Of a DNA stretch of 64,000 nucleotides, positions 25,109 to 33,840 are shown piece after piece. The notes beneath the pieces are model-generated. The model was not told the DNA's origin, ran no database searches, and was given only the letters and a program-made list of their open reading frames with translations. Both the position numbers and the translations under genes were made by a program. Within the stretch, counting starts at the first letter, position 1. Each line of letters begins with the position of its first letter. This DNA is from MWDV01 sp964634255 (GTDB lineage Bacteria; Verrucomicrobiota; Verrucomicrobiia; Limisphaerales; MWDV01). The stretch covers positions 52,670 through 116,669 of the forward strand of contig CAZWJC010000001.1 of NCBI GenBank assembly GCA_964634255.1, in the 5' to 3' direction.

Positions 25109-25969
25109 ATGTATCGAATCATCGGCGGTGACCAGCGGGAGTATGGCCCGGTTTCGGCAGACCAGTTGCGCGAGTGGATTCTGGCCGGGCGGGCGGACGC
25201 CCGGACACGTGTCTTGGTGGAAGGCGCAGCCGAATGGCAGGAGTTGGGCGCGCTACCCGAGTTCGCAGACACGCTGGTTGCGCGTGGCGCAGCACCGCTA
25301 ACCTCGCCGGTCGGCGTGCCCAAGACCAGCGGGATGGCCGTCGCGTCGCTGGTGCTCGGTGTTTTGGGGATGTGCGGCCTCACGGCGCTGGCGGGCTTGA
25401 TTTTGGGCATCGTGTCCCTGCGCAAGATCAACCGCAGTCAGGGCCAACTCGGCGGACAGGGCCTTGCCATCGCCGGCATCGCCGTGTCCGCGTTCATGCT
25501 CCTCTTCTCCATCCCCGTCGTGGCGGGCATCACGCTGCCGGCGCTAGCCAAGGCGAAGGCAGAAGCCCAGTCCGTCCAGTGTATGAACAACGTCAGGCAG
25601 CTTGGGCTGGCGGCCATCATCTACGCAAACGACCACGAGGGACGTTTGCCTGATGCCGGCAAGTGGTGCGACTTGCTCCAGAAAAAACTGGGATCGTCCG
25701 ACGTGCTCCGCTGCCCGGCAGGTAACCGGGCCGAACGCTGCCATTATGCCTTCAACCTGCTCATGAGCGGCACAGAATTGAACCGGATCGAGAACGCCGC
25801 GCGGACCGTGCTGTTTATCGAATCACCCGCGGGCTGGAATCGGAGCGCCGGACCGGAGCTATTGACTGGGCCGTCCCGGCATCAGAACCACATCGCCGTG
25901 TGTTTCGCCGACGGTCATGTCGAAATGGTGACGAGCGCACGACGCGATGAGCTGCGTTGGGCACCGTAG
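25109..25969 (+). CDS. GYF_2-DUF4190-H-X9-DG chimeric membrane protein
   Basis: A 286-residue protein with three parts. Residues 1-60 are a GYF_2 domain (MYRIIGGDQREYGPVSADQL). Residues 68-145 are a DUF4190 module with two membrane helices (VASLVLGVLGMCGLTALAG, AIAGIAVSAFMLLFSIP). Residues 146-286 are like the mature part of the pseudopilins (TLPALAKAKAEAQSVQCMNN, then H-QNHIAVCFA-DG near the end). No prepilin peptidase site (GFTLIE) is present; the second DUF4190 helix takes its place. It is followed 38 bases later by a paralogue lacking the H-X9-DG part. The role is unknown; the GYF_2 domain may bind proline-rich partners in the cytoplasm. Confidence 0.75.
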   Translation: MYRIIGGDQREYGPVSADQLREWILAGRADARTRVLVEGAAEWQELGALPEFADTLVARGAAPLTSPVGVPKTSGMAVASLVLGVLGMCGLTALAGLILGIVSLRKINRSQGQLGGQGLAIAGIAVSAFMLLFSIPVVAGITLPALAKAKAEAQSVQCMNNVRQLGLAAIIYANDHEGRLPDAGKWCDLLQKKLGSSDVLRCPAGNRAERCHYAFNLLMSGTELNRIENAARTVLFIESPAGWNRSAGPELLTGPSRHQNHIAVCFADGHVEMVTSARRDELRWAP

Positions 25970-26007
25970 CCGCCGAGGGGCGAGACAAACAATTTGGAAC
26001 TCGGTTT

Positions 26008-26511
26008 ATGTATCGAATCATTGGTGCAGACGGACGTGAATATGGCCCGGTGACCCGGGAGACACTTCTGCAATGGATCGCCGAGAGCCGCGCCAACGCG
26101 CAGTCGCGCGTGCGCGCTGAAGGGGCCGCGGAGTGGCAGGTGCTGGGTTCATTGCCGGAGTTCGCCCTGGCATGGGGCGCGGCCAACGCGTCCCGGCCGC
26201 CGGTTGCAGCGTACGTTCCCATCGCGCCCGTCGGGCCGGGGGTGGTGCGTCGAACAAACAATTGGGCGGTCGCCAGCCTGATCATGGGCCTGCTGTCGTT
26301 TTGCGGCTGTCTTTGCTGTTGCGGTTACGTGAGCAGCCTCTTGGGCGTGGTGTTCGCCTTGATTGCACTGGCGCAGATCAGTCGCGCGCCGGAGCTGGAG
26401 GAGGGACGGTCGCTGGCCGTCGTGGGGCTCGTGCTCTCACTCCTCAGCATGCTCGTCGGGGTGGGCGTGGGTTTGCTGGTGCCGTTGGTGGAGATACTCC
26501 ACAATCTGTGA
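26008..26511 (+). CDS. GYF_2-DUF4190 membrane protein
   Basis: A 167-residue paralogue of the preceding protein. Residues 1-60 are a GYF_2 domain (MYRIIGADGREYGPVTRETL), residues 85-160 a DUF4190-like segment with two helices and a cysteine cluster, SFCGCLCCCGYVSS. ATG 26008 is used because the domain starts there as in the neighbour. The tandem arrangement suggests duplication, and the cysteine cluster is absent in the partner. Function unknown. Confidence 0.75.
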   Translation: MYRIIGADGREYGPVTRETLLQWIAESRANAQSRVRAEGAAEWQVLGSLPEFALAWGAANASRPPVAAYVPIAPVGPGVVRRTNNWAVASLIMGLLSFCGCLCCCGYVSSLLGVVFALIALAQISRAPELEEGRSLAVVGLVLSLLSMLVGVGVGLLVPLVEILHNL

Positions 26512-26559
26512 CCGTCCACCTTGGCGCGTGTTTCCCGTCTTCCCATCGTGCACTCGGTG

Positions 26560-27030
26560 ATGAATGACCGCGACCCAGGTCCGTCGCCGCTGGTTGACGC
26601 TGACGCCGGCCGGCCGGCGTCGCCCAACCGATTCAAGGCGCTGCGGGTAATTGGAATACTCGTCGGCTTGGCGCTCTTGGGCGGCGCCGCGGTGCTCTAT
26701 CTCTTCGACCCAGCGGTGAATGGCTTTTACCCGCGCTGCCAGCTTTATCGGGTGACCGGCCTGCAATGCCCCGGCTGCGGCGGCTTGCGCGCGTTGCACG
26801 CCCTGCTCCATGGTCACGTGGTGGAGGCATTCCGGCTGAACCCGTTGTTTGTCGGGGCGCTGCCGGCGGCGGGCACTTGGGTGGGGGTCTGGCTCATGCG
26901 CAAACGCCGAGACCCTGCCGCCCGGCTCACATTGCCGACAGCTTGGATCTGGGCCGGGGTGGCCATCGTCATCGCCTATGGCGTGGCGCGCAATTTTCCC
27001 TTCCTCTCCAGAATTGGGTTGGGGCACTGA
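26560..27030 (+). CDS. DUF2752 membrane protein
   Basis: A 156-residue protein with the DUF2752 signature FYPRCQLYRVTGLQCPGCGG followed by LRALHALLHGHVVEAF-RLNPL, flanked by membrane helices at about 30-50, 95-115 and 125-145. The C-P-G-C motif could bind metal or form a redox pair. ATG 26560 lies 48 bases after the preceding stop. DUF2752 genes often accompany GYF_2/DUF4190 genes in this phylum as I recall, which suggests a shared, unknown membrane role. Confidence 0.8.
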   Translation: MNDRDPGPSPLVDADAGRPASPNRFKALRVIGILVGLALLGGAAVLYLFDPAVNGFYPRCQLYRVTGLQCPGCGGLRALHALLHGHVVEAFRLNPLFVGALPAAGTWVGVWLMRKRRDPAARLTLPTAWIWAGVAIVIAYGVARNFPFLSRIGLGH

Positions 27031-27161
27031 GCCGACACGAGTGCATCGGAAAACAACTGGCGCCGTCGGCTGTGGAGACCTCGGCGCCGACAGCCTGGTT
27101 CCCCTCAGGTGCTGAGCAAAGCTCGTGGAGGCGCTTGCTTCTGCCAATCGGCTCAGAAACA

Positions 27162-28871
27162 ATGCGACCCATGCAAACGGCTACCCGCATTCTGGGCTTC
27201 ATCTTTGCCGCCACGCTGCTTTCCACCTCCGCGCCGCTGCTGTGCGCCAGCGAGAACCTCGACCGCGGCGTGGTGGCGTTGCCGCGAAAGGACGGCAGTG
27301 TTTATGTCGGCTGGCGATTGCTCGCATCCGACCCGAAGGGAGTCGCGTTCCACGTCGCTCGATCCGAGTCAGCGGATGGCCCTTGGCAGACCTTGACGCA
27401 GAAGCCCGTCGCGGATTCCTGCAACCATGTGGACACATCCGCCGGGGACAAGCGCCGGTTCTATCGGCTTGAGCCCGTTGCGTCCGAAGGCTCGCGGCGC
27501 GTGACGCCGCCCGTGCAAGCCGCCGAGACCGATTTCCTTCGCGTCAAGCTCCAAGGCAATTACCGCGCCCAAAAGGTCGGCCTCGCGGATTTTGACGGCG
27601 ACGGGCAGCTCGATTACCTCGTCAAGCAACCGGACTTCAACACCGATCCCTACCAGCAACCCGGTTATTGGAAGAAGAGCGAGGACACCTACAAGCTTGA
27701 AGCCTACCGCCACGACGGCACGTTCCTGTGGCGTTACGACATGGGATGGGCCATTGAGGAGGGCATCTGGTATTCGCCCATCGTCGTCTATGACCTCGAT
27801 GGCGACGGCAAGGCGGAGGTCTTCTGCAAGGCGGGCGAAGGCGATCCGCGCGAGCCCACCGGCCACGTGAAGAGCGGTCCAGAATATCTCGTCATGCTCG
27901 ATGGTTTGACCGGTCAGGTGAAGAAGCGTCTGCCTTGGCCGAGCCGCGAAGGGTTCGACGACTACAACTACTATTCGCGCAATCTGCTCGGCGTTGCCTA
28001 TCTCGACGGCCAGCGTCCACATCTCATCGTCGAGCGGGGCACCTACAAGATCATCAAGGTGCAGGCCTACGATCCGACACTGGCACTGGAGTGGTCGTGG
28101 GAGGCGAGCGGGGAATACCAGAACTATCGTGGGCAGGGCATGCACGGCATGCACGCTGCGGATGTGGACGAAGACGGGCGGGATGAGTTGATCATCGGCT
28201 CGGCGGCGTTGGATGACGACGGGAAGCCGCTCTGGAACCGACGCGTGGGCCATCCCGACGCCTGCTACGTCGCCGACGTTGACCCGAGCCGGCCCGGGTT
28301 GGAAATCTTCTGCGGTATCGAGCCCGGACGGCAGAGCAACACCGTCTGCCTGGTCGAGGCGAAGACCGGCAAGCTGATTTGGGGCAACCCGGAGATCACG
28401 GTTCACGTCCACAGCCAGGGGATGGTGGGCGACGTTGACCCGTCGCATCCGGGCATGGAGTGCTACGCGGGTGAGGCCAAGGGCGGCACGAACTACTGGC
28501 TTTACAGCGCCAAAGGCGAACGGCTTTCGAATCAGAGTCTCGGCGAACTGTCGCCGAAAGCCATCTTCTGGCTGGACGGGCCGACGAAGGTTTTCATCGT
28601 CGGCAAGACGATCTACAAATGGCCGCGGGAGAAGGTCGGTGAGATTGAGGGGCGCATCGTGGCTATCGCGGATTGCATTGGCGACTGGCGTGAAGAGATC
28701 ATAACCGCGCTCGACGGCGAAATCCGCATTTACTCAACCACCGTGGCGGCCACAAGCCGTCGCGTCTGCCTGATGCAGGACCGGCTCTACCGCACGGATG
28801 TGGCAATGCAGACGATGGGTTACTTCTACCCGCCACAACTGGGCGGCACGCCGCTTGAATCGCCTCGGTGA
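27162..28871 (+). CDS. Secreted rhamnogalacturonan lyase (PL11)
   Basis: A 569-residue exported polysaccharide lyase. Signal peptide residues 1-29 (TRILGFIFAATLLSTSAPLL-C). The N-terminal beta domain begins ENLDRGVVALP and YVGWRLLASDPKG, as in PL11. The propeller is built from calcium-binding DxDxDG loops: DFDGDGQLDYL, DLDGDGKAEVFCKAGEG, DVDEDGRDELI and DVDPSHPGMECYAGE. It cleaves the rhamnogalacturonan-I backbone of pectin by beta-elimination. It may be taken up with the help of the TonB system, although that is 9 kb away. ATG 27162 or ATG 27171 may be the start. Confidence 0.88.
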   Translation: MRPMQTATRILGFIFAATLLSTSAPLLCASENLDRGVVALPRKDGSVYVGWRLLASDPKGVAFHVARSESADGPWQTLTQKPVADSCNHVDTSAGDKRRFYRLEPVASEGSRRVTPPVQAAETDFLRVKLQGNYRAQKVGLADFDGDGQLDYLVKQPDFNTDPYQQPGYWKKSEDTYKLEAYRHDGTFLWRYDMGWAIEEGIWYSPIVVYDLDGDGKAEVFCKAGEGDPREPTGHVKSGPEYLVMLDGLTGQVKKRLPWPSREGFDDYNYYSRNLLGVAYLDGQRPHLIVERGTYKIIKVQAYDPTLALEWSWEASGEYQNYRGQGMHGMHAADVDEDGRDELIIGSAALDDDGKPLWNRRVGHPDACYVADVDPSRPGLEIFCGIEPGRQSNTVCLVEAKTGKLIWGNPEITVHVHSQGMVGDVDPSHPGMECYAGEAKGGTNYWLYSAKGERLSNQSLGELSPKAIFWLDGPTKVFIVGKTIYKWPREKVGEIEGRIVAIADCIGDWREEIITALDGEIRIYSTTVAATSRRVCLMQDRLYRTDVAMQTMGYFYPPQLGGTPLESPR

Positions 28872-28982
28872 TCTGTCGGCCAAGTCTACCGCCGGAGCGT
28901 GATTCCCCGCGAAGATGGCGGCTGTAACCGCAAGGCGATGCCCGGCGTTACCAGTGTGGCGAGTTTTGGCAAACGATGTTTC

Positions 28983-29579
28983 ATGCGGACCGAAGAAAGC
29001 GACCTGACCCGGCTCCTCACCCGGGTGCGGGAGCAGGACGAAGACGCAGCGCGTGCGCTGGTCGAGCGGCTTTATCCGCTCGTCATCCGCATCGTGCGCA
29101 GCCATCTGCCGCGCCGGACGCAGGAGGAAGACCTGGCCCAGGAGGTCTTCGTGAAGCTGTTCTCGCGGCTGGATCAATACGTAGATCGCACGGGCATCCC
29201 ATTCGAGCATTGGGTCTCGCGGTTGGCGGTGCGCACCTGTCTCGATGCGCTGCGGGCCGAGCGGCGGCGACCGGAATGGCGGTGGGGCGATCTCTCGGTA
29301 GAGGAAGCCGCGTGGTTGGAATTCATGCTGGCCGACACCGCCGCACCCCCGGACACCGCGGCTGCGTCTGCCCGCGAGACGCTGGAGAAGTTGCTCGCGC
29401 AACTGCCGCCCGACGATCGGCTGGTGCTCATCCTCCTCGATCTGGAGCAGCGGTCTGTGAAAGAGATTGCACAACTCACCGGCTGGAGTGGCGCGCTCGT
29501 CAAGGTGCGGGCTTTTCGTGCTCGGCACAAATTGCGGAAGCGGGCCAAAGCTCTGAAAGCTCAGGAATGTTATGAATAA
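28983..29579 (+). CDS. ECF sigma factor (CnrH-like module)
   Basis: A 198-residue sigma-70 family protein. Region 2 is at about 20-95 (LVERLYPLVIRIVRSHLPRR, EEDLAQEVFVKLFSRL); region 4 at about 135-190 (LPPDDRLVLILLDLEQRSVK, then EIAQLTGWSGALVKVRAFRA). It overlaps the next gene by 8 bases (ATG 29572), and the third gene overlaps that one by 4, so the three are translationally coupled. This order sigma, short single-helix protein, periplasmic helical protein resembles the CnrH-CnrY-CnrX metal-response module. Confidence 0.85.
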   Translation: MRTEESDLTRLLTRVREQDEDAARALVERLYPLVIRIVRSHLPRRTQEEDLAQEVFVKLFSRLDQYVDRTGIPFEHWVSRLAVRTCLDALRAERRRPEWRWGDLSVEEAAWLEFMLADTAAPPDTAAASARETLEKLLAQLPPDDRLVLILLDLEQRSVKEIAQLTGWSGALVKVRAFRARHKLRKRAKALKAQECYE

Positions 29580-29862
29580 CTTCGACTCAAAGTGGCAGGG
29601 CTGTGTGGCACGGGCGCGTGAGGCGTCTCCGCGCGACGAGGCCGCACCTTTTGGTTTTGCGACGCGCGTCGTGGCGGCGGGGCTTTCGCCTGCGGCGCCG
29701 GCGCTGGAATCGATCTGGCGGCGGTTGGCCTTGGGCTGGCTGGCCTGCGCGTTGGCCGGCCTCGCAGTGTGCGCAGCCCTCGAATTCCCGCACCTGCGCG
29801 ATGCGCGTCCCTTGGACCCGGGCGTTGAGAATACCGTGGCGCAACTGGCTTGGCGGCTATGA
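29572..29862 (+). CDS. Small single-helix protein, probable anti-sigma factor
   Basis: A 96-residue protein. About 48 soluble residues precede one membrane helix (LALGWLACALAGLAVCAALE, about 52-71), and 25 residues follow outside. This is the layout of CnrY-type anti-sigma factors, whose N-terminus holds the sigma factor at the membrane. The sequence itself is not clearly homologous. An AGGA site lies six bases before ATG 29572, inside the sigma gene. Its position between sigma factor and sensor is the main evidence. Confidence 0.65.
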   Translation: MNNFDSKWQGCVARAREASPRDEAAPFGFATRVVAAGLSPAAPALESIWRRLALGWLACALAGLAVCAALEFPHLRDARPLDPGVENTVAQLAWRL

Positions 29863-30272
29863 GCATCCTCAGACATTGGAAAATCATCCTGTGCCTCGCG
29901 GCCATCGTCATCGTAAGCGCGGCGGCGGGTTGGTTGGTGGGGCATCGTTCCGCGCGGCAGCAAATAGAGAAGCGCAATGATCTCGAGAGCTGGAACGTGC
30001 ACGTGGCGCAAGTCTTCGAGCAGACGGTCCACCCCAGTCCGGAGCAAGGCACCAAGATACAGGCACACTTAGACAAAGCGGTGCGCGAGCTGCAGGGCAT
30101 CCGGAGCGATACCATTGCGCGCAGCACGAACGTGATCTGGCGGCTGGTGGCCGAGGTGGAAGCGGAACTGACGCCGGAACAACGCACCGCGTTCGAGGCC
30201 ATGAAGCCCAAGCCTGGCGAGCTGACGCTGGATGTGTTGAAGGTCAAGTCGCCCAAGGACGAGAAGCCGTAG
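29859..30272 (+). CDS. Membrane-anchored periplasmic helical protein, CnrX/Spy-like
   Basis: A 137-residue protein with an N-terminal membrane anchor (IILCLAAIVIVSAAAGWLVG at about 7-28) and a helical periplasmic part with VHPSPEQGTKIQ and ELTPEQRTAFEAM, the LTPEQ-type motif of Spy/CpxP/CnrX-related stress or metal sensors. The start ATG overlaps the preceding stop as ATGA. In the CnrYXH model this is the periplasmic sensor that binds the anti-sigma factor. Few histidine or cysteine ligands are visible, so a metal signal is not proven. Confidence 0.65.
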   Translation: MSILRHWKIILCLAAIVIVSAAAGWLVGHRSARQQIEKRNDLESWNVHVAQVFEQTVHPSPEQGTKIQAHLDKAVRELQGIRSDTIARSTNVIWRLVAEVEAELTPEQRTAFEAMKPKPGELTLDVLKVKSPKDEKP

Positions 30273-30286
30273 GCTGTTCGACCACG

Positions 30287-30826
30287 ATGACCGCTGCACA
30301 AAGAATGGCCAGGTTCGTTTGGCTCGGCGTGCTCATGCTCCCATTGACTGCGCTGGCCAAGCGGACTCCTGCTCCAGTAATTGAGCCGGTAGTTCACGGA
30401 GGCGTCCGCTACACGGTTCCGAACGACAAAGGAACGGTTGCATATGTGGTGGCCTGGGATGTCACCACTGGCGAACGGCTTTGGAAAAAGACCGTCTTTC
30501 GGAAGTGCATCTGCCCGTTCTTTGAGCACGACGTGCAATGGGTATTCGTCAAGCAGATGCGACTGGATGGGGAGCGCCTGATCCTCGTAAGCGAGCGTGG
30601 CAAGGTGTATGCGCTGGATTTGAAGACGCTTAGCGTCAAGAAACTGAAACAGCGAACCCAAGGGAGACCGAGCCGGCCGGATGAGACGAAGCATGCAAGC
30701 GCGCTTCTGCCGCAATCTGGACATCCGTGGAATCTGACATGGCCGGATGTGTTGGTTGAGCATGGTGGCTTTTCCAACGCCGAGCGGCTCAAGGATGTAA
30801 CCGGTTTACCCTCCCGCGCGTTGTGA
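30287..30826 (+). CDS. Secreted hypothetical protein with PQQ-like repeat
   Basis: A 179-residue protein with a signal peptide (WLGVLMLPLTALA-K). The middle holds VVAWDVTTGERLWKKTVF and KVYALDLKTLSVKKL, which are the strand pattern of a PQQ/WD-like propeller blade (D-x-x-T-G-x-x-x-W). Only one or two blades are present, so it is either a small fragment or a different fold. It begins 14 bases after the sensor gene and may belong to the same operon. Its stop overlaps a possible GTG start of the pseudopilin. Confidence 0.55.
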   Translation: MTAAQRMARFVWLGVLMLPLTALAKRTPAPVIEPVVHGGVRYTVPNDKGTVAYVVAWDVTTGERLWKKTVFRKCICPFFEHDVQWVFVKQMRLDGERLILVSERGKVYALDLKTLSVKKLKQRTQGRPSRPDETKHASALLPQSGHPWNLTWPDVLVEHGGFSNAERLKDVTGLPSRAL

Positions 30827-30834
30827 ATGGCAGC

Positions 30835-31743
30835 ATGAAACTTGTTGAACATTCTTCGCGGCGTATCGTCAGTCTTGCTGTGAACACGCGAAGCACAGGC
30901 CGCGGCGATTTCCGACCCGCGCGCGGCGTCGGCTTTACCTTGATCGAACTACTGGTGGTGATTGCGATCATCGCCATCCTGGCAGGTTTGCTCCTGCCGG
31001 TGCTGGGCAAGGCCAAAGCCAAGGCGCAGGCGGCCGCCTGCGCCGGCAATCTCAAGCAATTGCAGTTCTGCTGGCAGATGTACACGGAGGATTGCGCGGA
31101 CCAACTGCCCGCCAACACCGCGCTGAACGAGAACGACATCGGCAATCGCGAGGCTTGGGCGACCGACCCGTATTCCTGGTTGCAGGGTAACGCCTGGACC
31201 GATACCACTTCCGACTATCTCCAAAAAGGCGTGCTCTACCGTTACAACCAGTCTCTCGGCATTTACCGGTGCCCGGCCGACAAGTCTACCGTGCGCGACC
31301 AAGGTGTCATCCCCCGCAATCGCAGCGTTTCGATGAGCATGTACATGAACTTCCGGAACCAGCCGGGGGATCCCGGTTATGAAATCTGCTGGCATCGCTT
31401 GAGCCAGATACAACGGCCGGGACCGAGCCAAGCCGCCGTTTTCATTGAGGAACACGAGAAGAGCATCCAGCAAAGCGCCTTCGGCATCAACGCCCCGGAC
31501 GCCCTCACAATGTTCGGCTCCTCGCTCTGGACCTGGATTAGTTTTCCGGCGACGCGCCACAATGATGGCGGGACGCTCAGCTTCGCCGACGGCCATGTGG
31601 AAACCTGGCGTTGGCGGGAGGGAAACACCCTGCAGATTGCCCAGCTCAACGATTGGATCGTGGCCAAACCGGCCGTCGCCAAAACGGACCGCGACTTGGG
31701 CCGCTTCTTTAAGGTCATTCCCGAAAAAGTGCCGATTCAGTAG
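30835..31743 (+). CDS. Pseudopilin-like H-X9-DG protein
   Basis: A 302-residue protein with a prepilin signal GFTLIELLVVIAIIAILAGL at about residues 29-48 and the standard mature start LLPVLGKAKAKAQAAACAGN. The C-terminus has H-NDGGTLSFA-DG, the H-X9-DG motif. ATG 30835 is used; GTG 30823, overlapping the preceding stop, is an alternative. It is similar in layout to the protein at 6874, but the leader and middle differ. It is thought to be exported and processed by prepilin peptidase. Confidence 0.85.
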   Translation: MKLVEHSSRRIVSLAVNTRSTGRGDFRPARGVGFTLIELLVVIAIIAILAGLLLPVLGKAKAKAQAAACAGNLKQLQFCWQMYTEDCADQLPANTALNENDIGNREAWATDPYSWLQGNAWTDTTSDYLQKGVLYRYNQSLGIYRCPADKSTVRDQGVIPRNRSVSMSMYMNFRNQPGDPGYEICWHRLSQIQRPGPSQAAVFIEEHEKSIQQSAFGINAPDALTMFGSSLWTWISFPATRHNDGGTLSFADGHVETWRWREGNTLQIAQLNDWIVAKPAVAKTDRDLGRFFKVIPEKVPIQ

Positions 31744-31747
31744 CGAG

Positions 31748-31779
31748 CAGCGACCTCATCCTTGCTTTACAGGTCGCTG
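31748..31779. other. Stem-loop after the pseudopilin gene
   Basis: A 9-base perfect stem, CAGCGACCT (31748-31756) with AGGTCGCTG (31771-31779), and a 14-base loop, starts five bases after the stop codon at 31743. No U-tract follows, so it may act as an mRNA 3' end or processing barrier rather than a strong intrinsic terminator. Confidence 0.4.
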
Positions 31780-31918
31780 GAGAGTGTGAAGCCGCTGGTT
31801 CTTCTGGGTGAAGCTTACTTGCTGTGCCGCCGCAGAAATTGAGCGACGTCATGCTGTAACCAAAGTTCGGTCTGGGGCGTTACCAGTTCCGTAACGATAA
31901 CAACCATCAAATCAAACC

Positions 31919-32524
31919 ATGAAACGCAGTCTCATCATCGTCGCAGTTCTCTCCGCCTTCCAGATCGCCAGCGCCCAGGAGCGCTTGCCCCGTGAGGAAG
32001 CCCTCAAATACGCCAAGCTCGTCAGCGCCGACGCGGCCCAGCTCAAAGGCACGCCCATTCCCACCAGCGTGGACCTCACGCAGCCCGTTGCCATGCGCGA
32101 TGGCGACTTCGGCGGCATGGTGCTGCCGGAAGCCAAGCTCACGGCGGAAGCCGTCGCCAAAGCGGATGACAAGGTCATGGCCATCGGGCAACTGTGGTTG
32201 CTCCGGCTCACGCTCCAGAAGGACGGAGAAGCCGTGCCTGCGGAGAAACTGCGTTTGGCCAACGTCAAGACCGATGACGGTGACGAAGTGAAGGTGTCCC
32301 AGTGCGCCTTGGGCGTGCAACGGAACAGCGCCGGCAAGCTCGATTTGGTGGTGTTCGGCAAGGACAAGAACCCGTTGCTCAAGAGCCCGCTCAAGGAGAT
32401 CGAAACCAAACAGGAGTCGCCGCTCGAAGTGGACGCTGCGCGCAACAGTGATGGCGCGCAAGTCAGCCTCAAGATTCTCGGGAAATACGAGGCCAAGTTC
32501 GACGTAACCGAGCTGTACCTCTGA
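31919..32524 (+). CDS. Secreted hypothetical protein
   Basis: A 201-residue exported protein: signal peptide MKRSLIIVAVLSAFQIASA-Q, then mixed alpha/beta sequence without a recognised domain. Segments such as LTQPVAMRDGDFGGMVLPEA and GQLWLLRLTLQKDGEAVP suggest a periplasmic beta-rich protein. It sits alone between two intergenic regions and is followed by a terminator-like hairpin at 32544. Function unknown. Confidence 0.65.
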   Translation: MKRSLIIVAVLSAFQIASAQERLPREEALKYAKLVSADAAQLKGTPIPTSVDLTQPVAMRDGDFGGMVLPEAKLTAEAVAKADDKVMAIGQLWLLRLTLQKDGEAVPAEKLRLANVKTDDGDEVKVSQCALGVQRNSAGKLDLVVFGKDKNPLLKSPLKEIETKQESPLEVDAARNSDGAQVSLKILGKYEAKFDVTELYL

Positions 32525-32543
32525 GCCGGAGCTTCTGCTCGCA

Positions 32544-32575
32544 GCCCCGCAGGTCATCCTGCGGGGCAGTTTGCT
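32544..32575 (+). terminator. Stem-loop terminator
   Basis: A 10-base perfect stem, GCCCCGCAGG (32544-32553) and CCTGCGGGGC (32558-32567), with a TCAT loop, followed by AGTTTGCTCT. It lies 20 bases after the plus-strand stop, and 44 bases past the minus-strand phosphatase stop, so it could serve both. Confidence 0.6.
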
Positions 32576-32610
32576 CTCCCGGCCTCTCGCGTTCGCCGCC
32601 AACCGTATGG

Positions 32611-33840
32611 TTAGTCTGCCTCCTGGTAGATCTCGTCGAAGATCTGCCCGTTCTCGTTCACCGCGAGGACATGGCGGCCCTCCGGATAGAGGGTAACCAG
32701 ATAGAAGTGGCGCATCATGGCGGCTTTGGCGATGTACCAGCGCGGTTTCTCCAAGTCGGGCTTGCGCAGGTTCACTCCCCACGCACCGTCGCCGAGGTAG
32801 GTCACGCCTTTGGGGTCCACCTTGCCGCGACGGATCGGCTGTGTGCGCTTGAAGGTGTGGTCGTGGTGCTCGAAGGCCACTTTCACCCCGTATTTCTCGA
32901 AGAGCGGACACCAGTTTTCACGTACAAGCTGATTGAGCTTGGCGCTCTCACCCTTCTCGTCGGACCGGTAGGAGGGCCACGCGGGCACATGATAAACCGG
33001 GAAGAGGTGTGGCACGCGCCGCCGCTGGGACAGCGAGTGTTTCAACCACGCGGTTTGCGCGCCATCGATGGGGTGCGTGTGGGCCGAATCGAGCAGGAAC
33101 AGACTCAGGTAATGGCCGAAGTCGAGGACGTTGTAGCCCTGCGGGCCGGGCATGGGGAACAAGGCGTAGTATGCCGGGGCGCGCTCGGGCGGCTGATTCC
33201 ACGACCCGAGCACCTCGTGGTTGCCGATCGTCACGATCAGCGGCACGAGCCGCCCATCCGGAGTGACGGCCTTTTGTTTCCACGACTCGAAGTACGCATC
33301 CCAACGCTCCATCTTTTCGACCTTGTTGGTGCCGCCGTAGGCGTACGCGAGGTCGCCGCCGATGACGACGAACGCCGGGTCCAACTTGCCCGCCAGTTCA
33401 TTCATGGCGTCCATCCATTTGCGCTCGTGGTAAATGTCGCCGCCGTTGATGAACCGCACCGGTTGGCGCAGGTCTTTGGGCAGGGTGCGGAACTTGAACG
33501 CGCGTTCGCCCGGCCAGAAGCAGAACTCGTAGTCGGTCTTCGGCGCGAGTCCCGTGATTTCGACCGCATGCACGGTGCGGACGCTGCCGGGCAGCGGATG
33601 TTCTGTGCCGGAAGCGGGCTTCCACGCGTTTGTGCAGCCAACCGGTTGATAGTAAAGCTCGGTCTTGGCCTCATCCACCGTATGCCAGAGGAGGGTCATG
33701 GTGGTGGTCGGATCGCGTTGCCACGTCAGATACAGCGCCGGGGGATCAAAGGCCTCACTTGCCGCGCGCGCCCCAGCCGGAGCCAGGCTACAGAGCGCTA
33801 CACACACTTGAACAAATCGGGAACTTTTACCGAAAAGCAT
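32611..33840 (-). CDS. Secreted metallophosphoesterase, purple acid phosphatase-like
   Basis: A 409-residue exported protein. Signal peptide FVQVCVALCSLAPAGARA-A. Residues about 28-125 form a fibronectin-like N-terminal domain (ALYLTWQRDPTTTMTLLWHT) as in purple acid phosphatases. The calcineurin-like domain (130-345) has GGDIYHE, GGDLAYAYGG, GNHEVLG, VYHVPAW and EHHDHTFKR, giving the dinuclear-metal ligands; the first motif differs slightly from the canonical D-x-G. It should hydrolyse phosphomonoesters in the periplasm. ATG 33840 is preferred to TTG 33846. Confidence 0.85.
   Translation of the reverse strand: MLFGKSSRFVQVCVALCSLAPAGARAASEAFDPPALYLTWQRDPTTTMTLLWHTVDEAKTELYYQPVGCTNAWKPASGTEHPLPGSVRTVHAVEITGLAPKTDYEFCFWPGERAFKFRTLPKDLRQPVRFINGGDIYHERKWMDAMNELAGKLDPAFVVIGGDLAYAYGGTNKVEKMERWDAYFESWKQKAVTPDGRLVPLIVTIGNHEVLGSWNQPPERAPAYYALFPMPGPQGYNVLDFGHYLSLFLLDSAHTHPIDGAQTAWLKHSLSQRRRVPHLFPVYHVPAWPSYRSDEKGESAKLNQLVRENWCPLFEKYGVKVAFEHHDHTFKRTQPIRRGKVDPKGVTYLGDGAWGVNLRKPDLEKPRWYIAKAAMMRHFYLVTLYPEGRHVLAVNENGQIFDEIYQEAD

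Noticed and set aside
27369..28448. Minus-strand open frame of 359 codons opposite the PL11 lyase
   Set aside because: Antisense of the DxDxDG propeller; Val/His/Arg-rich and without domains.
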